From the NCBI GenBank assembly GCA_903821695.1, contig CAIJLX010000033.1, forward strand, positions 1-45,235: DNA of 45,235 nt, in the 5' to 3' direction. Below the pieces are notes generated by a model. The model worked only from the letters and a program-made list of their open reading frames with translations. It searched no databases and had not been told where the DNA came from. The stretch is from an uncultured Alphaproteobacteria bacterium (GTDB taxonomy: Bacteria > Pseudomonadota > Alphaproteobacteria > Rickettsiales > CAIJLX01). Position numbers and translations under genes: made by a program. Below, piece after piece: positions 24,938 to 33,617 of the stretch (its first letter is position 1; each line of letters opens with the position of its first letter).

Positions 24938-26512
24938 ATGTTCGGGATCCCTTCAATCAAAAACATGGGAATTATCGGCGCTATCATCGCGGTGCTGGCT
25001 TATTTGTTCCGCGATAACCCGCTGATCCAGGGCTTGCTCAGCATGTTCACCGGCAACGAAGCACACGCATCCGAAAAACCAGCCGCACTTTCTGCTGGTG
25101 CCACCTCTTCCTCAGGTGGTCTGACCACAAAACAAACTCCTGAGGAAAAAGCTGCACTCGTGATGGAGAGCTGGAAACAGCAGATGGAAGCGCAGAAAAC
25201 ACCTGAAATGGTGCGCCAGGTAATCCTCTCGAATGAGCCCTATTTACTCAAACAATTCGAAGAAGCATTTGCGACCTCAAAAACGGATAAGCAATTGCAG
25301 GATAAGTTGGTGGGTATTCAGGCTGAGGCAACCAAGCCACAATATGACACGTTTGTAAAAAAACTCGAACAACAAGTGAATGACGAAATGGATAAAGTTA
25401 TTCGCGATGTCGGCAAAAACGCTAATCTGCCTGCGGATGAAAAAGCCAAAGCGATCAAAGCGCTGAGAACAGAAAAAGAAAATTTGCTGAAAAGCGTGAA
25501 GGAAGAAACCACAAAAATGCCGCCTGAGCATAGGGTTGCCATGGCGTTAAGCCCAGAAGGGCAAAATAAAATCCTGAGTGATCGCCAGGAAGCATTGCAT
25601 ACGAGTTCTGCAAAAGCCACACAGGGCATCGAACAAATTGCGCAGAAACATGCCACTAGAAATAGCTTCTTTGGTCGAGTGGGTGATGGTTCTGCTGAAG
25701 TCAGCAAATGGTCGGCTTATGGTGGTATTGCTGCATTGGTTGGTGCTGGCGCATGTTGGGCGGCAGGTGGACTCATGACGGCAACTGGTGTGGGCGCTGT
25801 TGCGGGCGTGCCACTGATGGCTGCTGGTACATCATTGGGAGTATCTGCGGGCGGCTATATGTTGGCCGCCAGCACCACAACCGGATTGGTTGCAGGTGCA
25901 AGCCATATCGCCAATGGTGAAACACTGAAGGGTGCTGTTGAAACGGCCTTTAGCCTGCCTGGGCTGAGACAAATTGGTATGACCGGGCGGATTGGTAGTA
26001 AAGTTGCGACACAAGTTACAACGGAAGCGAGTCAACTCGTAGAAAAAGGTGGTGCAATTGAGGCTAGTACTATTTTGGGTCGTTTATGGGGCTCGATTAC
26101 TGGCAAAGGCACGACAGGTCTTGGTCAAGCAGGCTTGACCCCATTTACTCCTGCTGCAACAGTGATTAGTGAAACCGCAGAAGCGACATTTAGAAATGGT
26201 ACTACGGGTTTTAATACGGCTATGAAAAATGGCTTGGAAACATTCGTACAGAATACAGGCGATAAAGCCGCTCAAGCTGTTTCTGGCAGCATGGCGAAGC
26301 AAGCAGAAATCATTGCGGAGCAAGCCGTGCGCAATGGCGCTAATTCCTATGTCCGCCAAACGGTAATTAATGGTGGCCTCATCGGATTGGGCAGTGTCGG
26401 CGCAATGGAATTGGGTTCAGTAGGTGGAATGGCTTCAGATTATCTGACACCCACTAGCACGCCTACATCAAAGAAAAACGACACTCCCGCAAAAACAACC
26501 TCTACGTTTTAA
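24938..26512 (+). CDS. unrecognised large membrane protein with coiled-coil and Gly-rich hydrophobic core (second of pair)
   Basis: This 524-aa protein starts with the base after the upstream stop codon. Visible parts are an N-terminal hydrophobic helix (about 8-25, GIIGAIIAVLAYLF) and a charged, probably coiled-coil region (about 65-240, rich in Lys/Glu/Gln). A Gly/Ala-rich hydrophobic block (about 255-330, with GGIAALVGAGACWAAGG and GTSLGVSAGGYMLAAS) resembles glycine-zipper membrane segments. A Thr/Ala/Gly-rich C-terminal third ends in a Ser/Thr/Pro/Lys tail. I recognise no family or catalytic motif. The architecture would fit a secreted or membrane-inserting effector or a structural envelope protein; nothing in the sequence decides between them. 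Its stop shares TTAA with the convergent prepilin gene. Confidence 0.7.
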   Translation: MFGIPSIKNMGIIGAIIAVLAYLFRDNPLIQGLLSMFTGNEAHASEKPAALSAGATSSSGGLTTKQTPEEKAALVMESWKQQMEAQKTPEMVRQVILSNEPYLLKQFEEAFATSKTDKQLQDKLVGIQAEATKPQYDTFVKKLEQQVNDEMDKVIRDVGKNANLPADEKAKAIKALRTEKENLLKSVKEETTKMPPEHRVAMALSPEGQNKILSDRQEALHTSSAKATQGIEQIAQKHATRNSFFGRVGDGSAEVSKWSAYGGIAALVGAGACWAAGGLMTATGVGAVAGVPLMAAGTSLGVSAGGYMLAASTTTGLVAGASHIANGETLKGAVETAFSLPGLRQIGMTGRIGSKVATQVTTEASQLVEKGGAIEASTILGRLWGSITGKGTTGLGQAGLTPFTPAATVISETAEATFRNGTTGFNTAMKNGLETFVQNTGDKAAQAVSGSMAKQAEIIAEQAVRNGANSYVRQTVINGGLIGLGSVGAMELGSVGGMASDYLTPTSTPTSKKNDTPAKTTSTF

Positions 26513-27156
26513 CGGCTTTTAAGTGTAAACGTAACGACGCAGTTTGGGCTGGGGTCGGTGGCGGTGTATGCGGTGCCGCTGAAGCAGTTGGTGCCGGTGC
26601 TTTGCACTTGGCCGGTGCTGGGGTAGCCATCATCCAATTTGGAATCAATCTCAAAAGCACGTTTGGGTTCGACTACAGGCCCATCATTCATACCGCTGGC
26701 TTTTTGGGCGCCGATGCCTAAGTGATTTTTAAGTGCTTGGGTATAATTTACAAACCAGCCAGCTCCAACTAATTTTGAGCTGGGTACGGTGGAACCCACC
26801 ACTGCATTTGCGTTCACAGCAGTACTAAAGCCCGTTTGGCCAATCATGGCGGCGAGCTCCAGGTGGCGCCACATCATCGCACCTTCCGTGGCCCAGGCAA
26901 TTTGCTCATTACCATTACCATTGACTGTGCCGGGCCAATAAGTGGTGGCATTGCTAACATCACCCGGCCAGTCGAAGTATTTTTCCTGGAATTGGAGCAT
27001 GGATTGGCGATATTCGTCGAATTCGCTGAGGACGGAGCGGGTTTTTCCGCCGTCGATTAGGTTTTTGCCGGAGAGAACACCCACGATCAACAGACCGATG
27101 ATGAGCACGACGACGGACATTTCTACAATGGTAAAACCGCTAGTTCTTTTGTTCAT
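26509..27156 (-). CDS. type IV pilin-like / pseudopilin protein
   Basis: A 215-aa protein with a class III signal: a short basic leader MNKRTSG then [20 protein letters not shown]. Prepilin peptidase would cut after the Gly and methylate Phe, and Glu at +5 is present. The rest is a globular domain with two Cys near the C-terminus (NCFSG and NCVVTF), which could pair as in the pilin D-region. It is larger than major pilins and may be a minor pilin or pseudopilin. No pilus or type II secretion machinery is nearby. Its start overlaps the DUF2610 stop by 4 bp. Confidence 0.8.
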   Translation of the reverse strand: MNKRTSGFTIVEMSVVVLIIGLLIVGVLSGKNLIDGGKTRSVLSEFDEYRQSMLQFQEKYFDWPGDVSNATTYWPGTVNGNGNEQIAWATEGAMMWRHLELAAMIGQTGFSTAVNANAVVGSTVPSSKLVGAGWFVNYTQALKNHLGIGAQKASGMNDGPVVEPKRAFEIDSKLDDGYPSTGQVQSTGTNCFSGTAYTATDPSPNCVVTFTLKSR

Positions 27157-27437
27157 GCTTGGCCTTCGGTTTGGGTTTGTTGGTCGCCGCCTTCTTGGCC
27201 GGCGACGTTTAGGGCGTATACACAGAGATCTTCAAACGACACGTTGTTTTTTTCGGCCAAATCCAGCAGCTTTTGGAAGCTTTCCATGACTTCCTGCGGA
27301 ATCGTGCCGCCGCGCTCTTTAGAGAGCCAGCTGGCCTGGTTTTGCAGCGGGTGGTTGCCTGGTTTTGGGTTGCCGATATAGACATCAAACGGGGCTTTTT
27401 GACCGCCGAAATCGCAAGGAACTGTGAACTTTTTCAT
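27153..27437 (-). CDS. DUF2610 family protein
   Basis: A 94-aa protein starting [49 protein letters not shown] and [13 protein letters not shown] follow. I recognise this conserved block as DUF2610, a small family of unknown function known from Rickettsiales and related alphaproteobacteria. No signal peptide or membrane segment is seen, and the last ~15 residues are a Gln/Gly-rich tail. It is translationally coupled to the prepilin gene downstream and diverges from rpoZ. Confidence 0.8.
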   Translation of the reverse strand: MKKFTVPCDFGGQKAPFDVYIGNPKPGNHPLQNQASWLSKERGGTIPQEVMESFQKLLDLAEKNNVSFEDLCVYALNVAGQEGGDQQTQTEGQA

Positions 27438-27500
27438 AGGGTTAGTATACCAAAGGGAGTGGCCGGTGGCTAGTGGGGAGTGGCGAGTGAAGGAAAAAGG

Positions 27501-27529
27501 TTGATTTCTCCCGGTATTGGGGCTAGAAA
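27501..27529 (+). promoter_or_regulatory. candidate rpoZ promoter
   Basis: TTGATT (27501-27506), a 17-nt spacer and TAGAAA (27524-27529) form a 4/6 + 4/6 sigma70-like match, 37 bp before the rpoZ ATG in the 129-bp divergent gap. Spacing is ideal, but neither box is strong. Confidence 0.35.
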
Positions 27530-27566
27530 CCCCACTCTTTCGCTCATCACATCATCGAGGTAAATA

Positions 27567-27959
27567 ATGGCTCGCGTAACGGTAGAAGATTGCATTCAAC
27601 ACGTTGAAAACCGGTTTGAACTGGTATTGGTCGCTTCACAGCGCGCAAAAAGCATCGCTTCGGGCGCTCCTTTGACCATGGAACGCAACGGTGAGAAAGA
27701 TCCTGTAATCGCCCTGCGCGAAATCGGCAAACAAACCATCCAAGTTCCGCAATTGCGCGAAGCACTGGTTGTTGGCTATCAAAAGCGCGCTGACCTGGAT
27801 GTAATCCCACAAGATGACACCATCGGCCAAGAAGAAGCCGCTCGCGTATTCGCTGCAGACGAAATGAAATCCCTGCAAGTGGAAGATTTCGATGAAGAGA
27901 ATGTCACCGATAGCGATGACCTCTCCTTCGCCGAAGAAAACGTTCAAGCTGACGATTAA
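27567..27959 (+). CDS. rpoZ: DNA-directed RNA polymerase omega subunit
   Basis: A 130-aa protein beginning MARVTVEDCIQHVENRFELV and continuing LVASQRAKSI, the conserved omega core that clasps the beta' C-terminus and supports RNA polymerase assembly. KDPVIALREI is the usual second conserved segment. The C-terminal ~60 residues are acidic and variable, as in other alphaproteobacterial omegas. GAGG lies 8 nt before the ATG. It precedes the Rel gene, an order also seen as rpoZ-spoT in gammaproteobacteria. Omega is known to affect ppGpp binding to polymerase in proteobacteria. Confidence 0.96.
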   Translation: MARVTVEDCIQHVENRFELVLVASQRAKSIASGAPLTMERNGEKDPVIALREIGKQTIQVPQLREALVVGYQKRADLDVIPQDDTIGQEEAARVFAADEMKSLQVEDFDEENVTDSDDLSFAEENVQADD

Positions 27960-27981
27960 TTTATTTAGTTGCCGTTCAAGC

Positions 27982-28071
27982 GCCACTAGTGGCTGCGCTC
28001 CCGGTCGGTCTCTAGTCGTTCGCTTACGCTCCTCCAAGTAAACTTAGTGCATAAACGATCTAATAATCGTT
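27982..28071. other. palindromes in the rpoZ-rel gap
   Basis: The 144-bp gap holds no gene. GCCACTAGTGGC (27982-27993) is a perfect 12-bp palindrome flanked by AGC and GCT-like bases, and AACGAT-CTAATA-ATCGTT (28054-28071) is a 6-bp stem-loop followed by a weak T run. The second could be a poor terminator for rpoZ. Neither is clearly a known repeat. Confidence 0.25.
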
Positions 28072-28103
28072 ACTTTTCCCTTATAATCCTATAGATTAGG
28101 GTT

Positions 28104-30272
28104 ATGGAAGTTGCTCGTCAATTAGTCGAAAAAATGAAGCTTTATGATTCGAACGTCGATGGGGCGTTGGTCATGAAGGCGGCGGAGTTTGCAAAAAAAT
28201 ATCATGGAACCCAGCTGCGGGCCTCGGGTGATCCTTATTATTTCCACCCGATTCAGGTGGCGCATATTTTGGCGGATTTAAAGCTCGATAGCCGCACCGT
28301 CATCACCGCGATTTTGCATGATACGGTGGAAGATACGGAAGCTACGGTTGAGCTGATTGCGGCGGAATTTGGTGAGGATATCGCGAAGTTAGTCGATGGG
28401 GTGACGAAGCTGACCAAGCTCGAATATAGCTCCGAGCAAACCAAGCATGCAGAAAATTTCCGCAAATTATTGCTCGCGATTTCGGAAGATATTCGGGTGT
28501 TGTTAGTGAAATTGGCGGACCGTTTGCACAATATGCGGACGCTACATTTTATTCCAAAACTCGAAAAACGCCAACGTATCGCGCTCGAAACGATGGAGAT
28601 TTATGCGGCGCTTGCCGAGCGCATCGGTATCCAAAAAATTAAAGATGAATTGCAGGATTTGGCGTTCAAAGAATTGCATCCGGATGGCTATCAATCGGTC
28701 ACCAGCCGTTTAGAATTCTTGCGCGAAAATGCCGGCAGTATGGTCGAAACGACCGTGGTCGAAATGAAGCGCATTTTCGCCGCAGAAGGGTTGGATGCGG
28801 AAATTACGGGCCGGGAGAAAAAGCCATATTCGATCTGGCGGAAGATGGAAAATAAGAATGTGAGCTTTGAACAGCTGACGGATATCGTCGCGTTCCGGGT
28901 GATCGTGAATACGGTGGCGGATTGTTACCATGCGCTCGGCATTGTGCATTCGCATTACCATATGGTGCCCGATAGTTTTAAAGATTTTATCTCGACGCCG
29001 AAGGAAAACGGCTATCGCAGTCTGCATACGCTCGTGATCGGGCCGGAGCAGCGGCGGATTGAAATTCAAATTCGTACACGCGAAATGCATGACATCGCCG
29101 AGATGGGTGTTGCGGCGCATTGGAGTTATAAACAACATCGTGATTATGGTACCGATGGCAAACAATTCCGCTGGATACGCGAGATGCTGTTCATCATCGA
29201 TAACGCCGCCGGGCCCGAAGAATTCATGGAGAATTCGCGGCTCGAAATGTATCACGATCAGGTTTTCTGCTTCACGCCAAAAGGCACGTTGATTGCATTG
29301 CCCAATGGCTCCACGACGGTGGATTTTGCCTATGCGGTGCATACCAATGTTGGCAATACGTGCGTTGGTGCGAAAGTAAATGGCCGCATCGTGCCGCTCA
29401 AAACGAAATTACAAAATGGTGACCAGGTCGAAATTATCCGCTCCAAAACGCAAATGCCTTCGGCAGCGTGGGAAAGTTTTGTTATCACGGGTCGTGCGAA
29501 ATCGGCTATCCGTCGATTCATTCGCCAGCGTGAGCGTGAGGAATATATCCGTCTCGGTAAAACGATTCTGCTCAAAGGTTTCGAAACCGAAGGTCTGGTG
29601 CTCGATGATAAATTGTTGGAAGCCAATGCAGAAAAATTAAACCGCAAAACGGCGGAAGATATTTATGCGCATGTCGGCGAAGGTGTGATCACGAAGGCCG
29701 ATGTGATTCGCGCGATTTATCCGGATCATCATGAGCGCAAAGATTCGTTGATGAGCCGGTTTAATATTCTCGATCGCTTCAAAGGCAAAAAGCCGGAGGA
29801 AGATCACCAAAAATCTACTTCAAAAATTCCGATCAAAGGTCTTATCCCGGGAATGGCTGTGCATTTTGCCGGCTGTTGCCACCCACTGCCTGGCGATCAA
29901 ATTATCGGCGTCATCAATAGCGGTAAAGGTGTCACTATCCATACCGAAGATTGCGATGAACTCGCCGCACTGGCCAACACCCCCGAACGTTTCATTAGTG
30001 TTGCTTGGGAAACGGGCGAGGACGAAGAAGGTAAAACCTATATCGGCCGCCTAAAAGCCGTGCTCAGCCATGAAGCGGGCAGCCTAGGCACACTCGCCAA
30101 CACCATCGCTAAAGACCACGGCAACATCAACAACTTCAAAATCACCAGCCGCTCACCGGATTTCTTTGAGGTATTGGTGGATGTTGAGGTAAAGGATATT
30201 CGCCATCTTTCAACGCTGATGGCTAGTTTGCGCTCCAAATCCTGCATTTATTCGGTTGAGCGGTATAACTAA
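28104..30272 (+). CDS. rsh: bifunctional (p)ppGpp synthetase/hydrolase, RelA/SpoT family
   Basis: A 722-aa Rel/SpoT homolog. The N-terminal HD hydrolase domain is intact (His72-Asp73 in ILHDTVEDT, KLADRLHNMRTL). The synthetase domain (about 210-340) shows SIWRKMENK, FRVIV, ENGYRSLHT and EIQIRT. A TGS domain follows (FTPKGTLIALPNGSTTVDFA, about 392-450), then a Zn-finger/CC-type segment with CCHPLPGDQIIG, and a C-terminal ACT domain (about 645-722). With both active sites conserved it should make and degrade (p)ppGpp and be the main stringent-response enzyme. Length is normal. Confidence 0.96.
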   Translation: MEVARQLVEKMKLYDSNVDGALVMKAAEFAKKYHGTQLRASGDPYYFHPIQVAHILADLKLDSRTVITAILHDTVEDTEATVELIAAEFGEDIAKLVDGVTKLTKLEYSSEQTKHAENFRKLLLAISEDIRVLLVKLADRLHNMRTLHFIPKLEKRQRIALETMEIYAALAERIGIQKIKDELQDLAFKELHPDGYQSVTSRLEFLRENAGSMVETTVVEMKRIFAAEGLDAEITGREKKPYSIWRKMENKNVSFEQLTDIVAFRVIVNTVADCYHALGIVHSHYHMVPDSFKDFISTPKENGYRSLHTLVIGPEQRRIEIQIRTREMHDIAEMGVAAHWSYKQHRDYGTDGKQFRWIREMLFIIDNAAGPEEFMENSRLEMYHDQVFCFTPKGTLIALPNGSTTVDFAYAVHTNVGNTCVGAKVNGRIVPLKTKLQNGDQVEIIRSKTQMPSAAWESFVITGRAKSAIRRFIRQREREEYIRLGKTILLKGFETEGLVLDDKLLEANAEKLNRKTAEDIYAHVGEGVITKADVIRAIYPDHHERKDSLMSRFNILDRFKGKKPEEDHQKSTSKIPIKGLIPGMAVHFAGCCHPLPGDQIIGVINSGKGVTIHTEDCDELAALANTPERFISVAWETGEDEEGKTYIGRLKAVLSHEAGSLGTLANTIAKDHGNINNFKITSRSPDFFEVLVDVEVKDIRHLSTLMASLRSKSCIYSVERYN

Positions 30273-30284
30273 GGCTCTGAATCT

Positions 30285-30299
30285 TAACGTTTTGTTAAT
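30285..30299. promoter_or_regulatory. CtrA-like box (TTAA-N7-TTAA)
   Basis: TTAA (30285-30288) and TTAA (30296-30299) with exactly 7 nt between match the CtrA consensus of alphaproteobacteria. The site is 75 bp upstream of the EF-hand-like ORF. An overlapping dyad TTTTGTTA (30291-30298) / TAACAAAA (30323-30330) is also present. About one exact match is expected by chance in a window of this size and composition, so position is the main support. Confidence 0.35.
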
Positions 30300-30373
30300 G
30301 TCTGCACTTTATGCTCTTGGTGTAACAAAAGTGTAAAAAAAGACGTGTAATATTTGGCAAAGAGGAGAGAGCC

Positions 30374-30748
30374 ATGGCAGACAATGATCAAATTTTAGAA
30401 ACGGAAGATACAGCTACCGAAGAAAGAAAGAGAAAAGAGCGGGCATGGGAATTTCTAAGAGAAGGGAATTTTTTCCAGGCAGTATTGGCATTATTTGGTA
30501 TCGAAATTTCTCCAGACATGCAGACGACAATCCGAAGTGATTGGTCGGTGAGTGGCGAAAAAAATCCAAAAGCACGCGAAATATTGAGCACTGTTGATAT
30601 AGATAAAAATAATATCGTTACAGCAGAGGAACGCGTGGCAGCTTTAGAGCGTGTTGCAACTGATAAAAATTTTGCGAAAGAATTTTTGAATCAAACCCAT
30701 GCTACTTTGGCAGCGGCTGGTCATTCGGTGCCGGTGCCAACGGATTGA
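30374..30748 (+). CDS. unrecognised small protein with one EF-hand-like loop
   Basis: A 124-aa protein with a strong ribosome binding site (AGAGGAGA just upstream). The N-terminal 35 residues are highly charged. An amphipathic helix follows (FFQAVLALFGIEI). Residues 75-86, DIDKNNIVTAEE, match an EF-hand loop with ligands at positions 1, 3, 5, 9 and 12. I recognise no family. The same reading frame continues past the TGA stop into the ORF at 30773 with no other stop, so this may be the front half of a 210-codon gene broken by a nonsense mutation. Otherwise it is a complete calcium-binding-like protein. Confidence 0.6.
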   Translation: MADNDQILETEDTATEERKRKERAWEFLREGNFFQAVLALFGIEISPDMQTTIRSDWSVSGEKNPKAREILSTVDIDKNNIVTAEERVAALERVATDKNFAKEFLNQTHATLAAAGHSVPVPTD

Positions 30749-30772
30749 GATATTCAGCTCGCGCAGCGGCAA

Positions 30773-31003
30773 ATGCAGCAGATACTTGCAACTGTAAAAA
30801 TGAATAGGCCAAATTATGATTCTTTATCTGGCGTAGATAAAATGGAAGCAGTGACACTTGCCTTTGCAGCACAAGAGCCCAGATTGGCTAAAGTTTTGAA
30901 ATCCGAGCCGGTCAATTTATCTTGGAATACAGAAAAAAGTAGTTCTAGCAGTCAAAATTATGCTGGCGTCAAACCACGAACACTGGATGTTGGTAGATCT
31001 TAA
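30773..31003 (+). CDS. downstream half of the interrupted EF-hand-like gene
   Basis: This 76-aa ORF is in the same frame as the ORF ending at 30748. The eight codons between (DIQLAQRQ) are open and only the TGA at 30746-30748 separates them. The ATG at 30773 has no Shine-Dalgarno. The content is a helical segment (MEAVTLAFAAQEPRLAKVL) and a Ser/Gln-rich C-terminus. No family is recognised. The TAA stop shares TTAA with the convergent metC stop. It is most simply the C-terminal part of a nonsense-interrupted gene; an independent small gene is possible. Confidence 0.4.
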   Translation: MQQILATVKMNRPNYDSLSGVDKMEAVTLAFAAQEPRLAKVLKSEPVNLSWNTEKSSSSSQNYAGVKPRTLDVGRS

Positions 31004-32163
31004 AGCCGCTTAAATCCTGCTGCTAAATCCGCAATTAAATCATCCGGATGTTCCAGGCCGATATGCACGCGGATGGCGGTTTGTTTATGCGGCCATTTGG
31101 TGGCGGTGCGGACGGTTTCGGGATTGATGCGTAGGATCAGGCTTTCATAACCACCCCAGGAAGCGCCAATGCCGAAGACTTTCATGCCATCGATGAAAAC
31201 GTGGATGGATTTTTCGGGGTAGGCTTTATCGAGCAGGAACGTAAATAAGCCTGCGCCGCCACTGCCGAAATCGCGTTTCCAGATTTTATGGCCCGCATCA
31301 CCCGCGAGTGGTGGATAAATAATTTTGCTGATTTTGGATTGCTTCTGCAGCCATTTGATAATTTCCATAGCGCTTTCGAAATGGCGTTTCATCCGCACTT
31401 CGACCGTGCGCAAACCACGGGCGGCAAGGGCGGCTTGTTCTGCGCTCACATAAAGGCCGAAATGTTTATACGCATCCATCAGGCGTTTCCAAATATCTTT
31501 ATTGTTTGTCGCGATGGAGCCCATCAACAGATCCGAATGTCCGCCGACAAATTTGGTAAGCGCTTGCACAGAGATATCGACGCCATGCTCAAGCGGTTTA
31601 AAATAAAGCGGCGTTGCCCAAGAATTATCAAACGCTGTGAGCACTTTCTTTTGCTTCGCGACTTTCACGATCGCAGGCACATCCTGCATTTCAAATGTCA
31701 GCGAGCCGGGTGCTTCTAAGAAAATTAGTTTCGTGTTTTTCTTAATCAGCTTCGCGATATTAGCACCGATGAGCGGATCATAAAATGTCGTTTCAATGCC
31801 GAGGCGCTTTAATTCTTTCAGCGCAAAACGACGGCTTGGTCCATAAATAGTATCGACCATCAACACATGATCGCCGGGCGAGAGCAACGCAAATAATGTC
31901 AGTGTAATCGCGGCAAGGCCGGAGGGTGTAACGAGGCAGTGGTCAGCACCTTCCCATTGGGCGAGGGCATCGGTTAATCCGCGATGGGTTGGGGTGCCCG
32001 CGATGCCATAGCTAGGGTCGCCGGTTTTTTGGGTGGAAGCGGCTTCATAATCGGCCAGGGTTTCAAACAACACGGTGGAGGTTTGATAAATCGGCGTATT
32101 GACCATGCCGCTATGGGCTTTTGGTTTGCGTCCGGCCTGGATCAATGTGGTGCGTTCTTTCAT
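31000..32163 (-). CDS. metC: cystathionine beta-lyase
   Basis: I use the ATG at 32163 (387 aa, MKERTTLIQAGRKPKAHSG); a longer form starts with TTG and has no support. This PLP-dependent Cys/Met-metabolism enzyme shows TPIYQTSTVLFE, the cofactor-binding SYGIAGTPTHRGLTDALA, TPSGLAAITL, FDNSWATPLYFKPLEHG, and the PLP lysine in LTKFVGGHSDLLMG. The sequence GIAGTPTHR and the late GIGASWGGYESL favour beta-lyase (cystathionine to homocysteine, pyruvate and ammonia) over gamma-synthase. It diverges from ahcY, which also yields homocysteine. Confidence 0.9.
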   Translation of the reverse strand: MKERTTLIQAGRKPKAHSGMVNTPIYQTSTVLFETLADYEAASTQKTGDPSYGIAGTPTHRGLTDALAQWEGADHCLVTPSGLAAITLTLFALLSPGDHVLMVDTIYGPSRRFALKELKRLGIETTFYDPLIGANIAKLIKKNTKLIFLEAPGSLTFEMQDVPAIVKVAKQKKVLTAFDNSWATPLYFKPLEHGVDISVQALTKFVGGHSDLLMGSIATNNKDIWKRLMDAYKHFGLYVSAEQAALAARGLRTVEVRMKRHFESAMEIIKWLQKQSKISKIIYPPLAGDAGHKIWKRDFGSGGAGLFTFLLDKAYPEKSIHVFIDGMKVFGIGASWGGYESLILRINPETVRTATKWPHKQTAIRVHIGLEHPDDLIADLAAGFKRL

Positions 32164-32255
32164 GCTACCAGCGGTAACATAAGGCCTATAAGGCTTCAAT
32201 CATTACTTCAGATATTCTCTTAGAAACCCATTGCGAAGTTGTGGTAATTGCCTAA

Positions 32256-33614
<1,359 letters not shown>

Positions 33615-33617
33615 TGG

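Noticed and set aside
30746-30748. TGA read as Trp (alternative genetic code)
   Set aside because: Several well-defined genes here (rfbA, an exbD, atpG) end in TGA overlapping the next start, so TGA acts as a stop.
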